From positions 3,253,502 through 3,317,501 of the forward strand of contig NW_019091404.1 in the NCBI RefSeq assembly GCF_001949145.1: 64,000 bases of DNA, read 5' to 3'. Source of the DNA: Acanthaster planci (lineage: Eukaryota > Echinodermata > Asteroidea > Valvatida > Acanthasteridae). The notes under the pieces were generated by a model. The model had not been told where the DNA came from. It did no database searches and was given only the letters and a program-made list of their open reading frames with translations. The translations under genes and the position numbers were made by a program. Positions within the stretch are counted from its first letter, which is position 1; each line of letters opens with the position of its first letter. This document shows, one piece after another, positions 39,620-51,300 of the stretch.

Positions 39620-42600
39620 CACATTGAACAAGCCGAATTGAAGGAGGATTTTCTGAGAGAATAGAATGTCGAGCTCAGACCGTAAGAGCAGAGACGACAA
39701 CCTTCAGCAAAAGAAGAAGAGGAAAGACGATGAGAAAGATTCCTGGCATGTGAAGTCATTGGAGGAAATTCTTGAAGAGAAACGACAGCGAAAAGAACGA
39801 GAAGAAAGAAAACAGGTGCAGAATTTAGAACAATACTGAGTTTTTCCTGAAGCTAGAATAAAGCACTTAAAAGTCAAATGCCTTTGAACATTGTCGTAGT
39901 TTCATCAGCTGTGAACAAGGGGCAATTTTAAATATTTAAAACAGTCCAAGAGTTAATTTCTACAAAAAGGAAGAAACAGTAGTATCATTTCTAAGGAGTC
40001 TCTTCATGCATTTTTTGTAGAAAGAGAAAGACGACAAGAAGAAAGATCCCAAGTCAGTGAAGTTGAAGCATCTGGAGGCAGTAGATTTGACTCAAGAGAT
40101 GAGTTCCAGTCATTCACCTCAACGAACTAGACATACTTCATCAGGAGATGACAGGTATTGGCCGTTGTTTAAAAGTGGTTCTCAAGTCAAAATGTCACAA
40201 TACTGATGAATACAGACAAGCAATTTTTTCTCAGATCAGGTCATTTCCTCATTTCTCAGTCATGCCATTGAAAATTGAAAAACACTCTACGAAGTCTTGT
40301 AAAGATTGGAATTTCCTTGTATTTTGTCAAAGTCCAAGTTGCACGCCTGTGAATAATGACCTTGCAAGTCTAAATAATGGGGTAGGTTAATTGTAATAAG
40401 AGTGTTTCATTTTGAGTTGTTTTGTTTTATTTATTCACTGGTTGATCTTTTTTCAGGATGGAGGAAGATGATCATCTGCAGATTCAACCCCCACAGCTTG
40501 GAAAATTAAAGGGCAAAGATTCTCACAGCAAGGAAGACAAAAAGAAGCACTCCAAGTCACGGGACAAAGATGACAAACGACACAAAAGGCGTATGTAAAG
40601 CAAAAAGTCTGAATTTGTAGGGCAAAATCTTTAACCCTAGCTCTAACATTTTTGAAGTGTTCATTTTTTATATTTTGTGAGATGGAATCATTTAAGTCAT
40701 TGTGATGTTATTCTTGCATTTGCAGGTAAACGTTCTTACTCTAAGGACAAATCTAGGAGCCGTGACCGTGGCCACCAGTCTAAAGATCGAAGAAGAGATG
40801 ACCAAAGGTCATCAGCTGTGTCAGGACCAAGAGATCGACGCCACGGCGAGTCACATCGATACCAAGGAGATGGGTCTAGGCATCAAGACTCTCGTCATGT
40901 AGAGATCATTGGGGAGTCTGGGAGATACGTTGATGCTGGGAGACACAGTGAATCAAACAGACACAGTGATGGAGGACGATACAGTGAAGCAAGTCGAGTT
41001 GGGGATCAGGATAGACATGGTGATTCAGACCGGTACCGGTTTGAACGGGAACAGTCAAGACGAGAGAGGTATGTCCTGTTGGTCCATTTGTTTGTCCACC
41101 TTTCTCCCTGCTTCTTAAAATATTCTTATTGAGCTATATGTATTAGTTGTGATTGTTGTTCATTAGGATAATTCATGCATGCAAAGCGAAACTGTGTTAA
41201 CCCGTTGACGATGGGAATTTTTTTCAGAAAGCCGACTCCGAGAATTCCATCCTCGCTTGGACATGAAGGCCACCTGCCAAACCGCAAATTCTCGGTTTGT
41301 GGCCCTGCGTGCTCTGCATGCTTTGATTTACACAGTGAAAAGACTCCTTGTTCGGTGGCATACGGCTCTGCTCACGCTTCCACATTCCCGTTGCCTCTTT
41401 TCAAAGTGGGGACTATTGTGAAGCTGGTGATTATGATGCAAATTCAGTCTTTTCATTTCTGGGCTACACACAAAGGCCAATCACCATATATACAAGAGCC
41501 AGGGTCTGCCTTCTTTCACCGTGTTTGCTCGAGCGTGGGCCGAGAATAATAGCTGAAAAGCGGGCTGAGGATCTCAATTTTTACGGTGGCTCTTACCGTC
41601 TCCCGGCGCGAAGGGGTTAAGAAAAACAATTAAATCTGAAGGTTACCCTTGTTTATAATTTTGTCTGTTCTTGTAACATCTATGGTAGTCAACCCTGACC
41701 CTTAGCCATCCATTGACATCCATAGCAAGATTTTATAGGATTTTGAAGAACCACAAATGATGCACATTTTAATGACAATCTGACCTGACCTTTGACCTCA
41801 GAGAAAGACTTGAACGACTCGAAAGAGACAGGCAGAGGGATCTGGTAAAGAGGGCAGACAGATCAACTTGGGAAGGAGAGAGAGGCGGTAGAGACAGGGA
41901 TAGAGGGAGGAAGGAAGATGAATATTGGAAACGAAAAGAGGGTAAGTCTTTGTTGGTGTGGGTGGGTGGATTGCGTTGATCTAGCTTGATTGAATAAGTC
42001 CTTGAATGGTTTCGTTTGGGTTGGAATGTTGTACATCACCAGACCAAATTGGTGGTTGAAGTTTCTAGTTTGTATTTCATTAATAAGATTGAATTGCCTT
42101 GCTCTGATCTACATAAATTTCATACTTCAGAAACTATTGGTACTCTTTTGATATTGGTTTCCTGGATTCTCTAGCAAGATGTCTGCGAAACTGTTTTGCT
42201 TTCCAGAATCAAGATATGACAGTCGAGATCGTGAGAGGCAGGATAGAAGGAGAGAAGGAGGTGAGCAAGACAGAGGAGAGAGGAAGGAGGCAGTGGAGAG
42301 AGATCGCAGTCCACACAGAGAACAAGAGGGTAAGACAGACAGTCTGACACACAGAGACACAGAAGATAGCTCACAAGGAAAAAAGATACCTCAGATACAC
42401 ACCACCAGCAGACTGACCCAAAGATGTTGAAACATGATATTTATGAAAAGTCAAATTTGTTTGAGGTAAACAAACTTATTTATAATAGAAGTTGTACAGT
42501 TTGATAAAAGGTTGGAAACTTGAGAAGCATCCCAAGAAGATACAAATCACAAGAATAAGGAGGGAGTTTTTTTCTAGAGAATCAAATTAAACAGTATCAA

Positions 42601-45600
42601 GGCATGGTTCAGAAGTCATATATAAACTGAATAACCTCAATGATACATCTATTACAGACATTGTTCAAATTCATCAAAGATTTTATCTGGATCAATTTAT
42701 ATTTATTACAGCAACCAAACTCTTAGAGAAATCTGACAACAAAGATAAGGAGAATGAGCAAAAACCTCAGAGTCAAGAACCTTCCAGCACTACAACCAAG
42801 ATGGTAACAGATGATGCTAGCAGCAGTAGCAGTGAGGAGCAGGACTCCTCGTCCAGTGACAGCGAGGATGGGGAGTCTGGAGACCAGTCAGGCAAGGAAT
42901 CAGGGGAGGAGAGTGAGCGAGGATCCGATGCCAACTCCTCCAAGGAAGACTCGGATTCAGAGGAGGAGTCTAGCTCAGAGGAAGGGGAGGAGAATAGCGA
43001 TGAAGACGACGATGACGAAGAAGACGGGAAAGAGGAAGGGGAGACAGCTCAGACGAGCGACGAGGAAGAAGAGTCGTCTGAATCTGAGGAGTCTGAGTCT
43101 GAGTCTGAGTCAGGCTCAGAGTCAGGTACAACAAATAAAGGCTATGTTTAAATGTTATGGCTGGGGCTTGGTGTGATATCTTAACCATGGTAGCCAGAGG
43201 CTAGTGGCTGCATCCAGTTGCCATAGACATGTGTGTTGCTCCAAGGCACTGGCAGTTGATTTTGACATGGCTTTGGCTGGAAGTTACACAGGCACCTGTA
43301 CTCAAAGCCACAGCCTTGATGGAATTTGAACTTGTCGAGTTTGACGTTGCTCCATTGGCTGTACAGTGAAACTGTGTCTGCTTGGCAGTGTCTGTCCAGC
43401 ATCTTTCCTTTTCAGTGATGAAGACTCATTTGTGACCCACTCTGTGAAAATGAGCCTTAAGTCGCCAGAGCCACAGTGTAAGTCAATAGGAAGCCACAGC
43501 ATTTTTCACCATGGAGTATCCACATTCATCAGGGCGCCAAACTGAGTGTTACATTAAAAAAAACTCGATTTGCTCTTTCCAATACAAATAAAAACTCAAA
43601 AAGTGGCTCTGGGGACTTAAGACTCATTTTTACAGAGTGGGTCACATTTGTGTACGGTGTTCTTTCTTCATTAATTTAAAACTGTAGGAATCAACACTTC
43701 ATATTTGTTCAGCTGCACTTCTTTTACTGCTTCTTGGGTCATTCTGTAAATTTGGGTCCAATTTTCTTCCTGTCCTTGTCACATCTGGCACATGATTTCT
43801 AAGGTTAGAACACACTCTTCACTTTCCAAGAGTGATTAAGTAATGAAATTACTTGTCAAACAAATGAAATAGTTTGAAGTCAATTTCCGTGATATATCCG
43901 TGGTTAAATTACACAGGTTGGTTGTAACAGGGGCAGAGAAATGTCCTGTGTTGGATCCCAAATTCGTTTACCAATTTGTTTGTTGTTTTTTTTGTCTTCA
44001 ACTTCAGAAAATGCCAGCAGCAGTGACAGTGAACACAGCGAACATGAAAAGGAGACCAAGAAAGATGCTCAGAAAATCAAGACTGAAGAGAAACATCGTA
44101 AGTTGTCATCTCTGTTGTTACACTCGTATGATTGTCTTATCTTTCACGGATTAGAATTCTGACTGACCTGTCCACAGGGTGCCAATGTACCTTGAAATGC
44201 TCCTTTTTCAATGCTTCGGATGTTGGTTCAGTTTCACCGTTGTTTTGGTTGTGAACCGTGAGCTGGACCAAGAGAGGGTGCAATTTTCTTGGCAACGGAG
44301 GCTCCTTTGGTTGGAAGTGAACTTCGCTGGTTCACAAATGACGAGGAAACGGACGCATTACAGTGGCCTCACCACTAGCAAAATGCGCATTCCAATATGG
44401 CTCTTTTCAACCAACGAGGGAGTGCTTCTGCTCGCAGCAGATTGAAAATGTTATAATCTTTTCAGTTTTTCTTAGTATGCAATTCCAAAACATTTGTTTG
44501 CAGTATTCTGACTTAAATATTCACAATCTCCCAGTAAACCACTCCATTGAGAAGTTACTGTTGACTTTAAGGACGTATTTTTCTGACGCAGATGTCCAGA
44601 AGTCCAAGTTTGACGTTACATCCTCCCCAAGTGGTGATGAGGGTCACACTGAACACATTGATTACTTGCCTGACTCTCCTCCACAATCTCCTGTTGAGTT
44701 GAAGGAAAAGCTACCTGCTTATTATCCAGCTGTCTCAGGATGCCGCAGTGTTGAGGAATTTGTCTGCTTGAATAAGATTGAGGAGGGGACTTACGGAGTT
44801 GTGTACCGGGCCAAAGAGAAGAGAACAGGTAGATGACCAGTTGATTCTTGCAAAGTTTGGAAATGATCACTGGATAGAGAATGTAGTTGTTCATGCTGTT
44901 GTTTTAATTTTTTTTTACTGTGTGGTAAGTTTGTGCGACTTGTCTTGCCTGAGAATCCCAAACCACCTGTCCATTAATACCTTCCAGTTAATAGCCATCT
45001 GTTCAGTTTAACTACAGTCTTAGTTTCGTCATATTAAGATAAAACCTTGTCCAATGGAGTTCACATCCACTGTCCATGCTCTTTTTTGATTTATGCGGTT
45101 GACATACTAATGTATCATGCTTTTATGGGTACCAGAAATAACTGGTTAAAGAAAGAATTTTCCTTGTTCTGTTCTATCAATAGTTAATATTCACTGGATC
45201 AATTCATCGAGTTGAACTGGCTGAGAAGTACAGCAGTTGACGCATTTGTTTATTCTTGCAGAGGAAGTAGTTGCCCTCAAGAGACTGAAGATGGAGAAAG
45301 AAAAGGAAGGATTTCCAATCACATCCCTAAGAGAAGTCAACACTCTCCTGAAAGCACAACATCCAAACATAGTCACCGTCAGAGTGAGTGTCAATTCAGT
45401 TTCGGAGGAGTGGGATGTTTAAGGAGGTTGCTTCTGTAGAGGGGTCTTGCTACACTCTCAGTCTTGCATAGTGTACGGGGGAAATTGGAGAGCCAGAACT
45501 ATTTTAAGCGATGATGAGATAAGATTAAGCTGCCTTTATCTTTCTTTACGATGTCTTGAGACCTGGATGAGGTTTGCACCGGATGATCAAGCGTACAAAA

Positions 45601-48199
45601 ATTACATCGTAGGGTCACACAAGTTGCTGACAAGGCCCAGACTTTGCAGAAGATGTGTTAAGATGTGAAAATCACAAATATCTTGTAATTATACATTAAT
45701 GCTTTGCTGATTATTCATGTTGGTCTTGAATTGAGTTTCCTTTCAAGGCAGGCACCTGAAAGCAGCAATTCAGCGATATTGGAGTCTTTGTGAAATTAAT
45801 TGGTACCAAGTTTCCTCTGTCTCCTTTGCCACTTTTAAGGAAATTGTTGTCGGCAGCAACATGGATAAGATCTACATTGTAATGGACTATGTGGAACATG
45901 ATCTGAAGAGTTTGATGGAGACGATGAAACAACCGTTCACAATTGGTAAATTGATGGCTAATTCTAAGTTTTCATTTGAGGTTTTACCATTTCACATTTC
46001 TGGTGAAGCTCTTTACACTCCCAGAACATAACGTGGCGCAGATACTTGAAATCCAAATTCCTAGAGTACCATTTGAATTTATTTTTCTACACAGGGAGGC
46101 ACTATTCCAAGTTAAGTGGAGTGGAACTCATGAAGTAAACCTTGCAGCAAAGTTTACATTTTACAATAAATTCCATGAAATTACAATCACACTTCAGGTT
46201 ACTTGGACCAACTTGCAAATCAGGTTCTTAAAGTGCCCACTTATTGTGGTGGATTCCACTCTTGGAATCATTTCAGGAGAAACCAAATGCCTGATGCAAC
46301 AACTCCTTCGTGGCGTTCACCATCTCCATGACAACTGGATCCTCCATCGCGACCTTAAAACTTCCAACCTACTACTAAGCCACAGAGGACAGCTAAAGAT
46401 TGGTGATTTTGGTCTGGCTAGGGAGTATGGATCGCCACTGAAGAATTACACACCTATTGTGGTTACACTCTGGTACAGAGCCCCCGAGTTGCTACTTGGC
46501 ATAAAGGTAATGAACTGTTATCAAGCTAGGGAGTACAGTTCAGTGTTGAATCATGATACACCTGTTGCAGTTAGTATTGGTACAGATTCTAAGCTTAACT
46601 ACAGGACACACAGATTAATTGTTATGGGACTGAAAAGGCTATACAGAAAGTAATAAAGTAAAAGTGGGGACGAAAGTTTCAAGTCATCACTTTCCCAAAC
46701 CTGTAGAGTTAATTGAAAATCATTTGACTTACCCCTTCGCTGGTCTTCATTTTCAGGAGTATTCATGCCCCATCGATCTCTGGTCAGTTGGTTGCATCTT
46801 TGCTGAGTTTATCATGATGAAACCTCTATTTCCTGGACGATCGGAGGTCGATCAGCTCAACCGAATCTTCAAGGTAGTCTGTCAAATCAATGTGTTTGGT
46901 CTGATTTCATTTTGTAATTTCAAACTGTCATTTCTACCTTTTATTTTCTTTTGAACAAGAATGGCCTTGAAAGTACTCCTTATGTCAGTCACCTGATGTG
47001 TTTCTAACAATTAGAATTCTTCCACCCTCTTCAAGGTTTTGGGTCCTCTCGTATAAACATGGGTTGCTTTGCTGACTTATTTAGGATTTGGGGACCCCCA
47101 GTGAGAAGATCTGGCCCGGCTATAACGAACTTCCCGCTGTCAAGAAGATGACGTTTGCAGAACATCCCTATAACAATCTTCGTAACCGCATTGGCACAAT
47201 CATGACGGAATCTGGCTTTGATCTCATGAACAGGTAACTCAATCATTACTCTTATACGTTAGCGTTTTGTTAAAAGTTGGACGCCTGTTTTGTGAACTTA
47301 TACCTATTTGTGGCAGATCAAGTCCCATTCTATCACAGGAAAATAAAGAGAAAGAACGAGCCATAGCCCTCTGGGTTCCTTTAGTTTAAAGAAATTGGAT
47401 TGATTGTAATGTAGAAATTGGATTGATTGTAATGTAGAAATTGGATTGATTGTAATGATGATCCAATTTAAAAAAGACCAGTGCAATGAAACTTTTAGTT
47501 TCATGCCCTTGTCACTATTATTTACCATCCTTGTAACTGGGGATTATTTTAGACTTATTTACTTTCATAAAATTTCAGCCTCTCACCCAGAAGTGCCTAT
47601 TTCTCTTTCATAGATTCTTGACTTACAACCCTGAGCGTCGGATTACAGCAGAGGGCGCTTTGGGCCATGGTTACTTCCGGGAATCTCCCCAGCCTATCGA
47701 CGAGTCCTTGTTCCCAACTTGGCCAGCAAAGAGCGAGATGCCACGCAATGCCAAACGCAGCCCCAAGCCTCCAGAGGGCGGTCTTCAGTATGCTAGACTG
47801 GTATATTTGCATTTGTGTAGTTTGCTGAAATCTGATTGTTGTAAGAGATCATTAGGTAAACCAAGGGTAACCAGCCCTCCCAAGGAATTTCTTGTCTTCC
47901 CCACAAAATGAAGGAGATCTTATTTTAAGCAAGACTTCATAGTAAAATATTTAGCAGGTTTTGAAATTTAGGAAGAATTTCCTTTTTATATGCCCAAATG
48001 GCAATAGTCAAACAAATAGGATGTTTCAAATGACCATGTGGAATATCTCGAGCCCATAATTCATTTTGTTTGTGCCTCTCTTTTTTTTTTTTCCTCTGTC
48101 TCACAGGAAGAGGAAGGAGCAACAGAGGAAGGTTTCCGACTGACGTTAGCATCCCAGGGAACATCAGCCAAAACCACAGGATTTAATCTTCGCTTTTAA
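39620..48199 (+). CDS. CDK11: CDK11 (PITSLRE) cyclin-dependent kinase, 16 coding exons
   Basis: Nuclear Ser/Thr kinase that works with L-type cyclins in transcription and splicing (family knowledge). My join gives 922 residues with frame kept at all 15 introns. Coding starts at the ATG at 39666; the exon itself begins after an acceptor at 39619. The N-terminus [15 protein letters not shown] matches vertebrate CDK11. Next come Lys/Arg/Glu-rich and RS-like segments (about 51-341), a Ser/Glu-rich acidic segment (about 342-479), then [14 protein letters not shown] and the kinase domain from about 565. The Gly-loop is [10 protein letters not shown], the signature FPITSLRE is at about 606, the catalytic loop HRDLKTSN is at about 688, and the [11 protein letters not shown] activation segment is at about 707. 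The protein ends GFNLRF. A polyA signal is at 48329. Position 46519 holds a decayed copy of the activation segment. Confidence 0.97.
39666..39815 (+). CDS. CDK11: CDK11 exon with start codon
   Basis: 50 codons, [11 protein letters not shown] to KEREERKQ; includes [15 protein letters not shown]. Donor after AAACAG. Phase 0. Confidence 0.92.
40021..40154 (+). CDS. CDK11: CDK11 coding exon 2
   Basis: Acceptor [22 protein letters not shown] to SSGDD, ending AG before GTATTG. Charged, disordered. Confidence 0.88.
40457..40590 (+). CDS. CDK11: CDK11 coding exon 3
   Basis: Acceptor [23 protein letters not shown] then Lys-rich to KRHKR. Ends one base into a codon, donor GTATGT. Confidence 0.88.
40726..41068 (+). 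CDS. CDK11: CDK11 coding exon 4
   Basis: Acceptor [27 protein letters not shown], then Arg/His/Ser-rich repeats such as [15 protein letters not shown]. Ends AG before GTATGT. RS-like region. Confidence 0.88.
41198..41620. mobile_element. MITE-like element in CDK11 intron
   Basis: Begins TTAACCCGTTGACGATGGGA and ends with CGCGAAGGGGTTAA. The two ends pair over about 17-20 bp with a few mismatches. About 420 bp, no transposase. Sits in the intron after coding exon 4. Confidence 0.5.
41802..41941 (+). CDS. CDK11: CDK11 coding exon 5
   Basis: Acceptor [24 protein letters not shown] to DEYWKRKE. Donor GTAAGT, one base into a codon. Confidence 0.88.
42207..42329 (+). CDS. CDK11: CDK11 coding exon 6
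   Basis: Acceptor [24 protein letters not shown] to RSPHREQE. Donor GTAAGA. Confidence 0.88.
42712..43125 (+). CDS. CDK11: CDK11 coding exon 7, acidic segment
   Basis: Acceptor [26 protein letters not shown], then a long Ser/Glu/Asp run with CK2-type sites (for example [21 protein letters not shown]). Donor GTACAA. Confidence 0.92.
43432..43645. repeat. 43-bp-arm inverted repeat in CDK11 intron
   Basis: The arm GTGACCCACTCTGTGAAAAT... at 43432-43474 is matched, with a few mismatches, by the reverse of 43603-43645 (ending ACAGAGTGGGTCAC). The loop is about 130 bp. It would make a stable RNA hairpin in the intron after coding exon 7. Confidence 0.8.
44008..44097 (+). CDS. CDK11: CDK11 coding exon 8
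   Basis: Acceptor [26 protein letters not shown] to KTEEKH. Donor GTAAGT. Confidence 0.88.
44592..44828 (+). CDS. CDK11: CDK11 coding exon 9, start of kinase domain
   Basis: Acceptor [39 protein letters not shown] and the Gly-loop [14 protein letters not shown]. Donor GTAGAT. Confidence 0.96.
45262..45383 (+). CDS. CDK11: CDK11 coding exon 10, PITSLRE helix
   Basis: Acceptor [26 protein letters not shown], then [10 protein letters not shown]. Carries the catalytic Lys (ALKRLK) and the signature of the family. Donor GTGAGT. Confidence 0.97.
45840..45945 (+). CDS. CDK11: CDK11 coding exon 11
   Basis: Acceptor [28 protein letters not shown] to [10 protein letters not shown]. Donor GTAAAT. Confidence 0.95.
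46277..46506 (+). CDS. CDK11: CDK11 coding exon 12, catalytic and activation loops
   Basis: Acceptor [45 protein letters not shown] and [12 protein letters not shown]. Donor GTAATG. Confidence 0.97.
46519..46587 (+). pseudogene. decayed copy of CDK11 activation-segment exon
   Basis: Lies 13 bases into the intron after exon 12. Its translation [17 protein letters not shown] lines up with [17 protein letters not shown] of exon 12 (46411-46479), and the DNA shares GCTAGGGAGTA, ACACCT and GGTACAGA in the same spacing. It has no splice sites of its own. Confidence 0.7.
46757..46873 (+). CDS. CDK11: CDK11 coding exon 13
   Basis: Acceptor [26 protein letters not shown] to LNRIFK. Donor GTAGTC. 39 codons, phase 0-0. 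Confidence 0.95.
47085..47233 (+). CDS. CDK11: CDK11 coding exon 14
   Basis: Acceptor [41 protein letters not shown]. Ends AG before GTAACT. Confidence 0.95.
47391..47459. repeat. 23-bp minisatellite, three units
   Basis: The unit GAAATTGGATTGATTGTAAT plus GTA is repeated three times with almost no change, in the CDK11 intron before exon 15. Confidence 0.85.
47614..47800 (+). CDS. CDK11: CDK11 coding exon 15
   Basis: Acceptor [48 protein letters not shown]. Donor GTATAT. Confidence 0.95.
48107..48199 (+). CDS. CDK11: CDK11 coding exon 16 and stop
   Basis: Acceptor TCTGTCTCACAG after a long T-run; [15 protein letters not shown] to TTGFNLRF and TAA at 48197-48199. Confidence 0.95.
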   Translation, partial: EEEGATEEGFRLTLASQGTSAKTTGFNLRF

Positions 48200-48328
48200 A
48201 TTCTACATGATGGTAGAAGCTTATTTTTTACAAGTCTGTGCTCGAAGCTCCAGTTTCAAAATTAACGTAAACAGTGGGAAATTGTATTGTCAAGCTTACA
48301 GCCACAAACTTTGAGGCATGGGATAGTT

Positions 48329-48334
48329 AATAAA
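48329..48334 (+). promoter_or_regulatory. CDK11: CDK11 polyA signal
   Basis: AATAAA 130 bases after the CDK11 stop, the first canonical signal in its 3' flank. Confidence 0.6.
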
Positions 48335-51300
48335 GAGTAGGCCTCATCCGAAGTGACCACAAGAGAGAGAAATCCTTTTATTCCTCATGGAGGGACGTAG
48401 AGTGACTTCTTTCATGTATTGTAAAACACTCACGAAGATGGCTCAATGGCATAATGTGCCTAAACAATCTTGACTTTCAACCTAATCTGCTATAAATTTT
48501 GAGTGAGCAAGTTGGTGTTTTGTTGCTTCTCTAACGTTTGTTAACTTCTGTCACTTAAAGACTTTACAACATCAAACACTGCCTGAAGGAATATTCAATT
48601 TTATACATATGTATGACCATTGGTGTATCACGGGGGGGGGAGGTTGTCACGCCCCCAAACTCCCCCTGCCCTGAGACCTGATTCTTTTTAAGGGGTTGAA
48701 AACATCAGCATGTTGGGAGTTGGGTAATGATTTGGTGCAGGTGAAGAAATTTGGACCGTCATCTTCAAAAAAATTCCATTTGTGTGTGACCTACTGCTAG
48801 TTATGCCGATTTCCGCTTTTTCAGTTTTGGAAAGTTGTAATGATGTTGTGTCATGCTAAATATTAATATAGGGCCAGTTCACAACCACAGTGACTTTCAG
48901 GCAAGTTTTCTGACTCAAAATTGTCATTTCAGTGACAATAGTTTAATAAAGCACTGACCAAGGGAGTAAGATCACCATGGCTCTCTACGTATTACATGTA
49001 ACTCAAAGATGGCCTCTAAACATTCATAATATTGCATCTGGCTTATTTTTAAGTAACTTTCTTGAGTTCAAGTCTACTGAGTTGGGTACTGTTGAATTTG
49101 TCACAAATAAACATTTTGTAAATAATGTGTCTGTCGTGCAGGTCTCTAATTGCAGCCCAAATGTAAAAATCTGTCTAGGATTAGATGGTCTTATCGTTTG
49201 CATACATTCTTCAGTCGACTAAATAGGCCCTATTTTAAAGTTACATTCTCGCGGTCGGCATGATGTCACTACGGACTTAAACACCCGGCAAATGGGCAAA
49301 TTTATCCTTCGTTATTCAGTAATGTACAGAAGTTCCTAGATGTCTGACAGTGAGAATGGGCCCTATTTTGGTTTCAACTTACCAAATTGAATTGTTTACC
49401 CACAACCTCGATGCTATCCATGGTGAAGAGAGGCTTTGCTCGTAAGCTGTTATACCGAGTTTTACTTCCATTCTGTCGGCCAGTAATAATGAGAACCATA
49501 AAGAGTATGGCTCCGCAGGAGCGCACAGTCAGGCCAGTAAATCTGAGCAGCCATGATAGCGTTGATACCAGCATACCTGCGCCAAAACGCACAAAGAGTA
49601 AGACCTGTGTTCTTGTTCCTACGTTGGCCTATCCGTGAAGAAAATTTCTGTTCTTCGCATCCTAACATCAGCGTTGTTGCCGAAACTATCTACTATCGAG
49701 ACCCCCGTCCTTACTACGACCTCTCTACGTAACCGTAAATGGCGGGTGTTCTCGTGCGACGAATTTAAAACACGAGGATGCAATTGGTGTTCCAAAACAT
49801 CTGGCTGCGGCAAGGAGTATTACGCGTAAACTATGGCAAAAGATTGTAGCCTCTGGCTAAGTTGCCGTCATAGGTGCACGCGCTATATATCAAGCCTCAG
49901 TCACAACTTCTGGACACTGCGCCGAAATGATGACTGCGCGCCTGTGACATGCCACTTTCAGCCAATCACAAGACGCTCTTGCACCTGCTCAATACACGAG
50001 CGCCAAAAGGTGTTGACTTTCTACAATTGGGGCCGTTTCGTCTGCAAGGATTTCCATTGCCATTTTTAGTAACTAACTTTCCGTATTGCTTTGAGAATGT
50101 TTAGCTCTCTGCGTGATATTTGAATCTTTGGGTGACACCAATTTTAAACTTTGATGTTTTTTTTTACGGTTCCGTTTGAAAAGTAACGCCCTGAGCATGC
50201 AGTTTTCTGCTCCCAGCATCTCTGATTGTTAGAATGGAAAAAAGTGGAGTTCAATAACGGATTATGTTTGATTTTATATGTATTCTGACAAGTTCATTTC
50301 TGTAATTGGCTCTTATCCTTTTTCCACTGATAAAGTGCCCTTATTGTCACAAATTCAGTTTGAACTCTTCCAAATATTAAAAACTAAGCACAACTCAACC
50401 AGATTCCCTCAAGAACAAAAATGAGTTTTTATTCAAATTCAGTAAGACAAGTCTGAAAATCAAGGCTATACAGCACGGAAAAATGTACATTGGATAATAG
50501 TCATTTACAAGCGAGTTGTGTTGATTAAAAAAGAAGTGAACACAAAAGACCTACAAAGGATTTGCTAGTTGTGAAAGGGGCAACTGACATGAATCCGTTC
50601 CAGAGGTATACCAACAAAATAATTTATGCACCTAAGTAGTCATGTTGTTATACAGCGAAATGGTCAATCATCTATTTGAACATTATGATTGGTTTGCAGC
50701 TACACTTTTTGCGCGTAAATCAAGTGATTCAAAATTACCGGTTTATTTATCAAATCAACACTTGGTCTCTGGTATCAAGGAATATATTTCTCCTAATATA
50801 TGATATTTTCTACAAAACAAAGATTTTCTGTATAGAAGGCAGTTTGTGTTTAGTTTTATAAACTCCGAACTCACTCCCAGACTAAAACAAGGAAACTTTG
50901 GTTCTCTATTCCACCAACACTGTGAACCTGACTTCTTTAACTTGCAGCTTACAGCAAACAAGTTAAAGAGGTGTAAGGTATAATGCAGCAGAATTCTGAA
51001 ATCACATAATCATACCGAGTAAAGCACATACATAAAATACTTATTAAACTGATGTGAAATGCCCAGGTTAACACTATGACAACCGCAAAGCGAAAGACTT
51101 CAACAGTCCTATCTAGATAATTAAACTGTTGTAGGTTTTGTCAAATCCCGGTTTTACAGAGGTAAACCAAAAAACATTCTACATGTACTCTGATTAAGAT
51201 GTACAATTAATACACTAAATGCATTCTAAACACTTTGAATAATTTATTACAATCTTCTTTACTTTCTCAATGAAAGTAGTCACCATTCATGTTTCTACAC

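Noticed and set aside
40677-41132. Long open frame read straight through the CDK11 exon 4 start
   Set aside because: The frame is that of exon 4 (40726-41068) extended into both introns. Splice sites and phases define the real limits.
45976-46653. A 225-codon frame across CDK11 exon 12 and both flanking introns
   Set aside because: Only 46277-46506 matches the kinase. The rest is intron, apart from the decayed exon copy at 46519.
49635-49829. 64-codon plus-strand frame with several cysteines
   Set aside because: No signal peptide or conserved domain, no splice context and no homology to anything in the window.
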